From positions 1 through 27,471 of the IMG/VR virus record IMGVR_UViG_3300007276_000234: a stretch of DNA of 27,471 bases; one strand, written 5' to 3'. The position numbers and the translations under genes were made by a program. This document shows, one piece after another, positions 17,393-23,904 of the stretch. Under the pieces are notes generated by a model that saw only the letters and a list, made by a program, of their open reading frames with translations, was not told the origin of the DNA and did no database searches. The number at the start of each line of letters is the position of its first letter. Position 1 is the first letter of the stretch. The DNA is from a virus.

Positions 17393-18976
17393 CTATTGAG
17401 GAGGTGTCTCCTCTTCAGTTGGTTGTTGTTGTTGTTGTTGCATCATCTGTTGCATTTGTTGTGCAGCAGCTTGCATTTCTTCTTCTGAACGTACCAGATG
17501 TTCTGGAACGCCTAGTTTTTTAGCTATATATTTGGCAACTTCAATCTGATTAACTAATATATTAGCTAATTCTGGACCAACTCTACCTTGTATCATACCT
17601 AAAAATCTGTCGACAGTAGCTACATCGCCTTGTTGTTGTGCTTGTGCTAGTGGAGAGGTAGATTGAATCTTAATTTCTCTACCATTTATTTTAGGAAGCT
17701 TAATTCTTCCTTGTTTTTTAAGGATAAATACTATCCTTTGTAACACTGGAACTACTAATTCTGCTTGTAATCTGCCAAAAGCAGCACCTATTTGACGAGA
17801 TAAATCAGCTTGTCTTTCTGCTACTTCAGTAGCTGACATAGGTGTTTTTTCGTTAGGATTGCCTAACATATCGTTATATAAAGCTTTTTTAATATTTGTT
17901 CTCATGTCTCTCAATACTAAATCTGAGATGTTAAAGTTACCAGCAGACGGAACAGGAGTTAATCCTTGTGATCCAGCTGCTTTAGGAATAATAGTGCCGG
18001 GAATTAAAGATATATTATCTACGTTAATAACACCATCGTCTTCTACCTGATACATACCTGATATAGACATCTGTGCATTTTCTAATATTAACTCTACTAC
18101 TAAATTTGCTGTCTTAATTGCTGGCATTGCCAACATTAATGGACCTCTTCCATAAGTTTCACCGCCACATTTACTCCATCGATAGACTAAATATGGGTTA
18201 GAACCCTGTCCTTTGTAGGTTTCTTCATAGATTTTATGCTCATGCATCTTAGAAATTACACAAAAATGATGCTCTTCTTCCTTAGTATTGTAGTAATTTC
18301 GGTATACAACCTCTATTATTTCACATTCTTTGTCTGGATTTTTTTGCATATCCATCATCATTCTTTCATCAAACACACCTTTTGGATAAGCAACAGGTAA
18401 TTCTTTGTTTTTAATCATACGTCTTCTAAAAATATGATCTACCTTATCATCGTGTCCAGATGTCATAGCTGCTTGAGGTAATGGTATTGCTTTAAATTTT
18501 ATAGGATGTACAGCATCTCCCTCTTCAACAAGTAGGATGCCTGTACCTAATGCTATATCTAAAAATGATTCATGTATTTCTTGTGAGAAGTTAGAGTTTT
18601 GTAATATTTCAAATATATAATTGGTTACATCATCTAACATTAGATTAACTTCTTTTTGATTTTCTTTAGGAATTTCTGTTCCAGCTACAAAATCTGCCCA
18701 TCTAGCATAGTTTGGAACGATACCTGACTGTAGTCTGGAAGCAAACTCCTGTACTCCAACTACAGCAGTCTCATCAAAGATGCGATCCGTGCGTCTTCTG
18801 CCTTGAGTTTCTTGATAAAAGCTTTCTCTTTGTGGTAAAGCATACTCATAACACTCTTCATATGTATCAGCCCATTGCTGTTTGATAGTTTTTGCATGTT
18901 CATATCTTGCTAACAATTGTTTTATTGGAGAAGATATTGGGCTTACATTCTCTACAGTATTCGTTTCTACTACCAT
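17393..18976 (-). CDS. Portal / head-to-tail connector protein (T7 gp8-like)
   Basis: This 527-aa protein has the gp8 family layout. An N-terminal helix (LLARYEHAKTIKQQWADTYEECYEYALPQR) is followed by a basic segment (GRRRTDRIFDETA) and then GVQEFASRLQSGIVPNYARW, a typical connector block. YRWSKCGGETYGRGPLMLAMP and NLVVELILENAQMS lie in the middle, and MSATEVAERQADLSRQIGAAFGRLQAELV follows. The C-terminal tail is a low-complexity glutamine run (MQQMMQQQQQQP) plus acidic residues. It forms the dodecameric ring for DNA passage. It follows the large terminase and a Pro-rich small gene; AGGCGG lies before ATG 18976. Confidence 0.9.
   Translation of the reverse strand: MVVETNTVENVSPISSPIKQLLARYEHAKTIKQQWADTYEECYEYALPQRESFYQETQGRRRTDRIFDETAVVGVQEFASRLQSGIVPNYARWADFVAGTEIPKENQKEVNLMLDDVTNYIFEILQNSNFSQEIHESFLDIALGTGILLVEEGDAVHPIKFKAIPLPQAAMTSGHDDKVDHIFRRRMIKNKELPVAYPKGVFDERMMMDMQKNPDKECEIIEVVYRNYYNTKEEEHHFCVISKMHEHKIYEETYKGQGSNPYLVYRWSKCGGETYGRGPLMLAMPAIKTANLVVELILENAQMSISGMYQVEDDGVINVDNISLIPGTIIPKAAGSQGLTPVPSAGNFNISDLVLRDMRTNIKKALYNDMLGNPNEKTPMSATEVAERQADLSRQIGAAFGRLQAELVVPVLQRIVFILKKQGRIKLPKINGREIKIQSTSPLAQAQQQGDVATVDRFLGMIQGRVGPELANILVNQIEVAKYIAKKLGVPEHLVRSEEEMQAAAQQMQQMMQQQQQQPTEEETPPQ
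17410..17470 (-). repeat. CAA/CAG-rich low-complexity tract coding the portal poly-Gln tail
   Basis: On the plus strand this is a run of TTG/TGT units. It encodes a mixed Gln/Met tail near the portal C-terminus, a likely slippage site and disordered extension. Confidence 0.8.
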
Positions 18977-18977
18977 A

Positions 18978-19244
18978 TTATCCGCCTAAAGTATTCTTGC
19001 TCATTAAATCTGAATTCAAAGCAAAGCCTGAACCGCCTTGTCTTGTACCAGTTAATAATGATCTTCTGCCTCTAGCACCTGATGTAGCCGCAACTCTCTC
19101 TTCGTACGCTTCATCTTTTAGTCTAGTTTTTTCAGCCAAAGCTTCTTGTCTAGCACGTTTACGAGCATCTTTTGAGCTTTCGCTTTCTACTTGTGGCTCT
19201 GGTGGTGGTGGTGGTGCGGATGAACCGCCTCCTGGTAAACACAT
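18978..19244 (-). CDS. Small proline-rich protein before the portal gene
   Basis: The start is set at ATG 19244: AGGAGA lies just upstream and the previous stop is two bases before it. A frame from 19262 would overlap terL and is less likely. The 88 residues begin MCLPGGGSSAPPPPPEP, continue with a charged helix (KDARKRARQEALAEKTRLKDEAYEERV) and finish with GARGRRSLLTGTRQGG. A short protein with N-terminal PPPPP, Arg/Ala-rich helix and 'GrrSlLtG' is found beside the portal gene of many podophages. Its function is unknown; a packaging or head-assembly role is inferred from position. Confidence 0.78.
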   Translation of the reverse strand: MCLPGGGSSAPPPPPEPQVESESSKDARKRARQEALAEKTRLKDEAYEERVAATSGARGRRSLLTGTRQGGSGFALNSDLMSKNTLGG

Positions 19245-19245
19245 A

Positions 19246-20751
19246 TCATCTTCTCCTGTCATATATTGTCTTTGGTTTTAAATCAAAGACGTTAAAATCT
19301 TTCTTTGCTACTATAGGTTTACTAGTTTTTCCACCAATAGTCAATGTTCTTCCCTCTCCAGCGCCTAATAACATGTACTGTAAAGCATCATGAATGTGCG
19401 AAAATCTGTTCTTGTTAGGTTTTTCATCGTATCTTTCGCCAGATACTTGCATACGTCTGTAATGATATCCCCCATCAAATCCTTTAATAATGTTAATACA
19501 TTTTGGATCTATTAACATTCCTGAATCTCCGTCTATCATTCGAGACAATGTAACATTGACGCTCTCTAATCTCAACATAACATCGTTACTTGGAGCTGGT
19601 CTTGCAGTAATTCCACGCCCTCTAAGTATTTGAAATGGAGTAGATTCATCTGTCTGCGCCCTATGATCGCCAGCTGGATCACCAAATATTACAAAGTTTC
19701 TGGGTAAATACTCTGCCATTTTCTGTTTCATAAGGTCTGAAAACCTCAATATTCCCATATCTTCTGCTACTAATTCATCAATAATAAGCCATCTTCCTCT
19801 AACTCTTTGCCCAAATACACACGCTGGAGTTAATCCAAAGTCAATACCTACGTATATAGGGGCATCTTTCATGATTGCTATATCTGATTTAGCTACGTGT
19901 ACATCTCTTCTAAACATTTCATAGACAGGTTTTCCATCTTCAATCTGTCCTAGTTTGTTTAATACATAAACATCTATCCATGATTTAGTCTTGCCTCGTA
20001 TAATATTTGAGTAATAATTTGGAGTTAAATTTTTTCCGTTTTCTTTTTTGTCGTTATCAAGATAAGTTTCAATATGTCCGTCTTTATCAAAGCTTTCGTG
20101 CATTGCTGGTGGTTGATTATAGAATATCCAGTTATCTGGTTTGACTAACATCTTAGCTTCTTGCTTGGTAATATAATCAGGAATAACCGATTCACCAGCT
20201 AGAATTGACCACCAATGATCTGTATCTGGAGGGTTAGTATCAGCAATAACACCATACCAACTCGGTCCACCATCTCTCATAGAGGGGTATCTGCCTACCC
20301 TCATGGTACAAGCATCAACAATTGATTTAGGAATCTCTCTTGCCTCATTGATCCAGATGCCTGTTAACTCTAAAGATAAGAGTTTCTTAACATCTTCTGG
20401 TCTATCTAAGGCTAAAAAAATAACCTCTAAGTCCAATTCGCCTTTCTTAATGTGGTGAGTATAGGGAACTGACCAGCCAAACCTACCCCAGTTATCTTCA
20501 TCAAACCAGTCTAACCAAGTCTTAATGGTAGTAGTTTTAAGCTGTGGATTGGTATTACGAATAACAGCCCATCTAGATTTTCTAATGCCTTGATCGTTTT
20601 TCTTCTGGACTAACGCTCTTCTTAGTATTTCAATACAACAACAAACCGACTTACCACTCCCTACAGGACCACGAAGTCCCCTAAAGAATGATTCATCTTT
20701 CATGAATTGCTTTATCGTATCGCCATCTGGCTTATAGTTTAACGATGCCAT
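19246..20751 (-). CDS. Terminase large subunit (packaging ATPase/nuclease)
   Basis: This 501-aa protein has both terminase activities. The ATPase has Walker A GPVGSGKS at residues 28-35 and a Walker B-like strand with catalytic acid, IWINEARE, at 132-139. The RNase H-fold nuclease shows GIDFGLTPA at about 302-310 (Asp304), FGDPAGDHRAQTDE from about 356 (Asp358), and a late HDALQY near 465. It cuts concatemeric DNA and pumps it through the portal. The gene lies directly upstream of the Pro-rich and portal genes and overlaps the 74-codon gene by 20 bases. The start at 20751 has GAGG about 12 bases upstream, so it is probably translated by coupling. Confidence 0.93.
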   Translation of the reverse strand: MASLNYKPDGDTIKQFMKDESFFRGLRGPVGSGKSVCCCIEILRRALVQKKNDQGIRKSRWAVIRNTNPQLKTTTIKTWLDWFDEDNWGRFGWSVPYTHHIKKGELDLEVIFLALDRPEDVKKLLSLELTGIWINEAREIPKSIVDACTMRVGRYPSMRDGGPSWYGVIADTNPPDTDHWWSILAGESVIPDYITKQEAKMLVKPDNWIFYNQPPAMHESFDKDGHIETYLDNDKKENGKNLTPNYYSNIIRGKTKSWIDVYVLNKLGQIEDGKPVYEMFRRDVHVAKSDIAIMKDAPIYVGIDFGLTPACVFGQRVRGRWLIIDELVAEDMGILRFSDLMKQKMAEYLPRNFVIFGDPAGDHRAQTDESTPFQILRGRGITARPAPSNDVMLRLESVNVTLSRMIDGDSGMLIDPKCINIIKGFDGGYHYRRMQVSGERYDEKPNKNRFSHIHDALQYMLLGAGEGRTLTIGGKTSKPIVAKKDFNVFDLKPKTIYDRRR

Positions 20752-20956
20752 CGTCTGTTACAACCTCTTTGTTAACCGCCATCTTGTATAACATATCCAA
20801 TGTTTCTGGTTTAAGGGTTTCAAGGACCTTATCAGCCTCATAATCGGTCATAAAATCTCTTGGGTAGTCTGACATGTATCTGAGCTTAACAGCTGTTCTG
20901 AGCTTCTTAAGACCGTCAAATGAGTACTTATTGAGTTTCTCTATGGAATGAGCCAT
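20732..20956 (-). CDS. Hypothetical 74-aa protein before terL
   Basis: This is a small mixed-charge, predicted helical protein: a basic N-terminal half (KLNKYSFDGLKKLRTAVKLRYMSD) and a second half with KPETLDMLYKMAVNKEVV. No known domain was recognised. It starts in a TAATG overlap with the 138-codon gene and ends 20 bases inside terL, so it is translationally linked to the packaging ATPase. That context would suit a terminase helper, but this is only inference. Confidence 0.7.
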   Translation of the reverse strand: MAHSIEKLNKYSFDGLKKLRTAVKLRYMSDYPRDFMTDYEADKVLETLKPETLDMLYKMAVNKEVVTDDGIVKL

Positions 20957-21372
20957 TATTTTTGTAAACCTTTAAGATGTGCAGTTGCTCCAATACCGCC
21001 TACTATCAATCCAGAACCTTGTTGAGCTTTTGTTGTGTTAAGTAATGTTTGTTTTAAAAATTGTGGTTTCGGTTCCATATAAAAACTTTTAGACTTAATT
21101 GTTTTATAAAAATCTCTTGACATTAATTTTAGATCAACACGCTCAGTTTTATTATCTGCTACTTTTTTAGCGTGTTGTAGATTTTTTTTATAAACTGAAA
21201 AAGCGTGTTTTTGTTTTAATTTTAATTCTCTGTTGTAAACTTTGTTTAGAGTTTTCCCAGCTTTATATAATAAACTTCCGCCTTTTATTACTCCACCAAC
21301 AGCTGGGATCAATGTAGCAACATTGACTGCTGTTTCTATTGGGTTCTCTTTAACGTAAGTTAGTAAGCTCAT
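20956..21372 (-). CDS. Basic glycine-rich protein, paralogue of the protein at 22248-22766
   Basis: This 138-aa protein begins MSLLTYVKENPIETA, then a hydrophobic segment (NVATLIPAVGGVIKGGSLL), a strongly basic middle (about residues 45-105, many Lys, Arg and Gln) and a glycine-rich C-terminus (GSGLIVGGIGATAHL). The opening resembles that of the 172-aa protein at 22248-22766: both have SLLT-x-VK, NP, and LIPAV-x-G, then a Gly-rich hydrophobic stretch at each end. They look like diverged duplicates. The function is unknown. Hydrophobic ends with a basic centre could suit DNA or membrane contact. It starts in an ATGA junction with the 58-codon gene. Confidence 0.68.
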   Translation of the reverse strand: MSLLTYVKENPIETAVNVATLIPAVGGVIKGGSLLYKAGKTLNKVYNRELKLKQKHAFSVYKKNLQHAKKVADNKTERVDLKLMSRDFYKTIKSKSFYMEPKPQFLKQTLLNTTKAQQGSGLIVGGIGATAHLKGLQK

Positions 21373-21545
21373 TGCCCATCAATCAGTTCTTTTGCCATAC
21401 GAGTTGCATCTTCTCTCGAATAACCTCGAGCCATTTTAGTTTCAATATAAAGTTTAACTTTGTTATTACGCTCGGCTCTAGCATTTTTAGCATCTGCTTT
21501 TGCTATAGCATCGGCTCTTTTTTGTAGTTTAGATACTCTATCCAT
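21369..21545 (-). CDS. Short basic helical protein, 58 aa, fits exactly between two genes
   Basis: ATG 21545 shares its A with the stop of the upstream 212-aa gene (TAATG), and its TGA overlaps the ATG of the downstream gene (ATGA). The frame therefore fills the gap with no spare base at either end, strong support that it is real despite its size. The product is almost wholly helical and charged (SKLQKRADAIAKADAKNARAE), ending in YSREDATRMAKELIDG. No family is known to me. It could be a nucleic-acid-binding or assembly helper, but nothing visible proves that. Confidence 0.65.
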   Translation of the reverse strand: MDRVSKLQKRADAIAKADAKNARAERNNKVKLYIETKMARGYSREDATRMAKELIDGQ

Positions 21546-22183
21546 TATCTGCCCTGTCTATTAAGTTCTTGTAGTTTAAATTGTTTCTTCCTTAGCTTTT
21601 CTAATTCAGGCATATCTACGTTAGATCCAGACAATAAAGATTTGCCGGTTTGATAAGTTTGATAAGTTAAAGCTCCTCTGCCTATTGCAGCTCCTGTATA
21701 ACCAAAACCCTTTTTAATATCTCTTAAATTTTTTGCCATGCCAATTGTAGATTTGTTTAACTTGGTAATTCTTTGATTAATTTTTTTATCAACCGATTCT
21801 AACTTCGGTACTTTTTTAAATTTTTCTCCCATACCAATTAGTTTTTGACCTTGTGGGTTTACTACCAATCCTCTCTGAAGATAAGCACTACCCAACATTT
21901 TCTGAGATGCTTTAACTTTAGCATCTGATCTAAGAATATTTTTGGTAGCTTTAAATCCTTTTAGAATATTTTCACCTCCAGCTAAGTTCTGGTCTTTAAG
22001 TCTAGATAAATACTTTGCACCCTTATAAGCCAATCCTACCTTAGCTAAAGGATTGAAAACAATACCTATCCCAGAACCAATAAGACTGGCTCCTTGCCAA
22101 GCAAGTTTTGCGCCTTTAGCCACGCCTCTAGTTACCTTTCTAAATTGATCTAAATCAGGAACTTGTTTTATTTTCTTGTCCAT
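21545..22183 (-). CDS. Basic glycine-rich protein with hydrophobic segments, 212 aa
   Basis: It resembles its two neighbours in design rather than in detail. Near the N-terminus is a Gly/Ala hydrophobic stretch (KLAWQGASLIGSGIGIVF, then LAKVGLAYKGAKYL). The middle is long and very basic (KVPKLESVDKKINQRITKLN), and a glycine-rich hydrophobic segment near the C-terminus (FGYTGAAIGRGALTYQTYQTG) is followed by a charged tail (LEKLRKKQFKLQEL). AGGAGA precedes ATG 22183. The function is unknown. It could belong to an ejected or DNA-associated protein set. Its similarity in layout to the 138- and 172-aa proteins suggests a common origin, but I cannot show this by eye. Confidence 0.65.
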   Translation of the reverse strand: MDKKIKQVPDLDQFRKVTRGVAKGAKLAWQGASLIGSGIGIVFNPLAKVGLAYKGAKYLSRLKDQNLAGGENILKGFKATKNILRSDAKVKASQKMLGSAYLQRGLVVNPQGQKLIGMGEKFKKVPKLESVDKKINQRITKLNKSTIGMAKNLRDIKKGFGYTGAAIGRGALTYQTYQTGKSLLSGSNVDMPELEKLRKKQFKLQELNRQGR

Positions 22184-22251
22184 AGGTCTCTCCTTTTATT
22201 CTTATCTTTGGCTGCCTTACGCCTTTCGTTTTTTCTATTTGCCATACTCAT
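22168..22251 (-). CDS. Possible 27-aa basic peptide (leader-like)
   Basis: A 27-codon frame opens in an ATGA overlap with the stop of the 172-aa gene and ends 16 bases inside the next gene, carrying that gene's AGGAGA site within it. The peptide is nearly all Lys, Arg, Asn, Ala and Asp (NRKNERRKAAKDKNKRR). It may be a coding sequence or only a translational bridge that feeds ribosomes to ATG 22183. Evidence is junction geometry alone. Confidence 0.35.
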   Translation of the reverse strand: MSMANRKNERRKAAKDKNKRRDLWTRK

Positions 22252-22766
22252 TTGTTTTTCAAAATATTGTAAGACGATTGAGGTGTATATGCTTGAAGAA
22301 GCGTTGTACCTCCTATGCCAAGTCCTGTTATAGCTCCAGCTTTGGTTATTTTGCTTCCAGCTGAATGAGTTTTTAAAGCTGCATTAAGAGCATTTTTTTT
22401 ATTAAACACGTAATCTTTTTGATTTGCTACCATAGATCGCTCAAGCATTTTAGTAAACCCTAGCACTTTTACCATTTTTCTGCGGTTCTTAGCGTTATCT
22501 GGAAAACTCTTTAAACTTCTTAAATGTTTTTCAGCGTCTGCTGCACCTTTCTTAATAGTTTTTACATTTGCTTTAGCTAGTTGTGCTGCCTTTAATTCAT
22601 TCGTAAGTTTACTTTGTTTAACAGCTGTACCAAGCCCTTTTACTAGCCCATAGCCTAATCTAGCGCCTCTCACGGCTGGTATTAAACTAATTGCATCAAT
22701 AGCTAATGAAGATGGGTTTGCTACGTAATGATCTTTTACTCTTGTTAATAAAGATTTTTGTGACAT
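22248..22766 (-). CDS. Basic protein with hydrophobic Gly/Ala segments, paralogue of 20956-21372
   Basis: This 172-aa protein begins MSQKSLLTRVKDHYVANPSS and continues LAIDAISLIPAVRGARLGYGLVKGLG. A basic helical middle follows (about residues 50-130, many Lys and Ala), then a C-terminal glycine-rich hydrophobic part (KITKAGAITGLGIGGTTLL) and a short polar tail. The start pattern SLLT-x-VK...NP...LIPAV-x-G is shared with the 138-aa protein. The function is unknown. Its start overlaps the stop of the 31-codon gene by one base (TAATG). Position between the small and large terminase genes suggests a packaging- or virion-linked role, which is inference. Confidence 0.68.
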   Translation of the reverse strand: MSQKSLLTRVKDHYVANPSSLAIDAISLIPAVRGARLGYGLVKGLGTAVKQSKLTNELKAAQLAKANVKTIKKGAADAEKHLRSLKSFPDNAKNRRKMVKVLGFTKMLERSMVANQKDYVFNKKNALNAALKTHSAGSKITKAGAITGLGIGGTTLLQAYTPQSSYNILKNK

Positions 22767-22861
22767 TATTTTTTCTTCTTGTTATTCATGGGTTTCTTAT
22801 CAGTCTTTTTCATAGGCGGTCTGCCTCTTTTAGATCCATATGTTCCTTTACCTTGTGGCAT
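22766..22861 (-). CDS. 31-aa basic peptide of the MPxGKGTYGxKxGRPP type
   Basis: AAGGAG lies about seven bases before ATG 22861, and the stop shares a base with the next start (TAATG), so the gene is well framed. The product starts MPQGKGTYGSKRGRPP and ends in lysines. Short peptides with a 'M-P-x-G-x-G-T-Y-G-x-x-x-G-R-P-x-K' pattern are frequent in marine phage genomes and are usually annotated as hypothetical. The GRPP block resembles a minor-groove-binding AT-hook, so DNA binding is a reasonable guess only. Confidence 0.7.
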   Translation of the reverse strand: MPQGKGTYGSKRGRPPMKKTDKKPMNNKKKK

Positions 22862-23073
22862 TGTTTTTACTCCTTACAAAAAAAATATTTTTTTCGCATA
22901 CATTGTTCAATTAATTATATATATACCATAGGTTGTGGGTGTTGTAACGAGCTTTTTTAAAGAATTGTGAGTGTCAAGGAGGTTACTACATTGCTATTCC
23001 TAGATTTTGGAACCCCCCTAGAGTCAATTGTCTCTCTATCAGCACAGAATTCACGAGGCATGTAGATATGTAT
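22862..23073. other. Gap between terS and the late-gene cluster
   Basis: This 212-bp stretch has no credible gene. It contains an A8-TA-T7 palindrome near 22878-22894, an AT-rich TATATATA run at 22918-22925 and a G6/C6 run near 23010. A minus-strand promoter is possible here (separate entry). No clear hairpin terminator for terS is seen. A packaging or cos site would be plausible beside terS, but I see no direct sign of one. Confidence 0.5.
22920..22947 (-). promoter_or_regulatory. Possible sigma70-like promoter for the leftward late genes
   Basis: On the minus strand TTACAA (22942-22947) is followed after 16 bases by TATATA (22920-22925), about 60 bases upstream of the first small gene at 22861. 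The -10 is good and the -35 poor. A TTGACA lies farther upstream (22972-22977) but has no -10 at the right distance. The position, between terS and the remaining late genes, is what supports the call. Confidence 0.35.
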
Positions 23074-23469
23074 TTATCCCAAGTCTATCTTTATGTTGAA
23101 GTCACCAGCGAGCATGTGCTGATGTTTCTCAGGTGCTTTGAAACCAGAACGATCGAGAATATCTTTGCTTGCCTCTAGTTGTACATACTCACTCTTCGCA
23201 CCTGAAGAAAGAGACACTAGACTCTCCAATGCTTTTGCACTAGATTGATTCAGCTTGTGTCTTAGTTGACTGGTATAGTATTCCTGTACCTTTGGTAACT
23301 GTAGTGCTTTACTCGCACTTACTCTTGCTGAGTTTCCCTTGTACCCAGCCAACTTTGAGGCTTTAGTTATACTACATCCTGTGGCTACGATGGTATCTAC
23401 TAAAGTCTTCTGTTTTACTGTAAGAGAATCCACAAGCTTACTCTTGCTATTCACCAAAGTTCCTCTCAT
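23074..23469 (-). CDS. Terminase small subunit
   Basis: The start is ATG 23469, with GGAGG eight bases upstream; an in-frame extension to 23499 has no site. The 131-aa protein follows the small-terminase pattern: LTVKQKTLVDTIVATGCSITKASKLAGYKG is the N-terminal helix-turn-helix that recognises DNA, then helical oligomerisation residues (LPKVQEYYTSQLRHKLNQSS), and YVQLEASKDILDRSGFKAPEKH, a C-terminal signature I know from phage small terminases. It would bind the packaging site and recruit the large subunit. Nearly the whole gene lies in the left arm of the inverted duplication, and a frame-broken copy of its DNA lies on the right arm. Confidence 0.8.
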   Translation of the reverse strand: MRGTLVNSKSKLVDSLTVKQKTLVDTIVATGCSITKASKLAGYKGNSARVSASKALQLPKVQEYYTSQLRHKLNQSSAKALESLVSLSSGAKSEYVQLEASKDILDRSGFKAPEKHQHMLAGDFNIKIDLG

Positions 23470-23519
23470 TTCAGCACCTCCATATCGTTTGTTAAGCAAA
23501 AGCTATTGGTTACATCGTA

Positions 23520-23692
23520 CTAAACACTGAGTGATTTAGCAATATCTCGTCCATTCTCTATGTCATCACTTCGCTTACGAGCAGATCCGAGAGTTACTCG
23601 AGGGTGGACATTATGGTTTGAACCTAAGTTCGCTCTCAAGTTTTCAAGTAATCTTCTGCTCTGTCCATAACTCTAGCTGTCTTCTCGTTCAT
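23520..23692 (-). pseudogene. Frameshifted, truncated copy of the 156-aa gene at 23905
   Basis: ATG 23692 opens a frame that stops after 18 codons. Adding one base at the A4 run near 23641-23644 lets it continue to TAG at 23520-23522, giving a virtual 57-residue product. That product aligns with the N-terminal half of the rightward protein: T-x-RV near the start, an acidic helix, LGSN, and later (E)N-(I)-GRD-(I)AKS-x-SV. After the stop, DNA similarity continues into terS. The 173-bp length is exactly one base short of whole codons. It could be a decayed duplicate, a sequencing error in the A run, or a programmed slip site; decay is most likely given other indels. Confidence 0.6.
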
Positions 23693-23723
23693 TTCTTAGG
23701 TCATATATTTCCAACCCTTATTT

Positions 23724-23748
23724 CGTCTAATGTATTATTTATGTACGA
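23724..23748 (-). promoter_or_regulatory. Left copy of a paired divergent promoter/operator block
   Basis: On the minus strand TCGTACATA, then AATACATT and GACGAAA, recur in the same order at 23867-23886 on the plus strand, with AAGATG and TGATTA upstream in both copies. Each copy lies just before the first gene of its direction. The CATAA/AATAAT core resembles a -10 box, but no TTGACA-like -35 is visible. A phage-specific promoter or a regulator site is therefore also possible. Confidence 0.5.
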
Positions 23749-23775
23749 AGATTAATCATCATCTTGTAACTTTAG

Positions 23776-23840
23776 GCAAGGACGAAAGAATTTACACAGT
23801 AAATTAATTCGCCAGCTTTGCTGGTCATACTGATCCTTGC
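23776..23840. other. Centre of the inverted repeat: nested three-stem structure
   Basis: GCAAGGA (23776-23782) pairs with TCCTTGC (23834-23840). Inside are two complete hairpins: AATTTAC-ACA-GTAAATT (23789-23805) and CCAGC-TTT-GCTGG (23812-23824). Together they could form a three-way junction in single-stranded DNA or a cruciform. It lies between the two divergent promoter-like blocks, at the symmetry centre of the arms, so it may mark the origin of the fold-back event or a replication or control site. Folding is seen; function is inference. Confidence 0.55.
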
Positions 23841-23866
23841 AGAAAGTGAAAGATGTGATTATCTAA

Positions 23867-23886
23867 TCGTACATAATACATTGACG
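23867..23886 (+). promoter_or_regulatory. Right copy of the paired divergent promoter/operator block
   Basis: TCGTACATAATACATTGACG matches the left block at 23724-23748 except for about five inserted bases there. It includes CATAAT, a good -10 match, and lies 18 bases before ATG 23905. Preservation in both arms, when neighbouring bases have drifted, suggests function. No standard -35 is seen. Confidence 0.5.
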
Positions 23887-23904
23887 AAAGTCGGAGGAAA
23901 TATT

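Larger units (their letters stand above)
23105..23782 (-). repeat. Left arm of a long diverged inverted repeat
   Basis: Read on the minus strand from 23782 outward, this segment is collinear with the plus strand from 23834 to 24481. Clear matching blocks are 23776-23782 with 23834-23840; 23724-23748 with 23867-23886; 23661-23674 with 23932-23946; 23605-23634 with 23971-24000; 23521-23558 with 24043-24080; 23463-23513 with 24086-24133; 23402-23420 with 24174-24191; 23329-23348 with 24249-24268 (18 of 20 identical); 23253-23272 with 24331-24350 (17 of 20); 23203-23238 with 24380-24417; and 23105-23135 with 24456-24481. Short indels and substitutions separate the blocks. The arm holds a promoter-like block, a broken gene and terS. 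Confidence 0.88.

Noticed and set aside
18892-19281. A 129-codon plus-strand frame opposite the portal start and Pro-rich gene
   Set aside because: It lies entirely antisense to well-supported genes and has no ribosome site or recognisable product.
22972-22977. Perfect TTGACA on the minus strand
   Set aside because: No -10-like hexamer at 15-19 bases downstream.
23818-23904. N-terminal extension of the 156-aa gene
   Set aside because: It crosses the promoter-like block and lacks a ribosome site; GGAGG lies correctly before ATG 23905.
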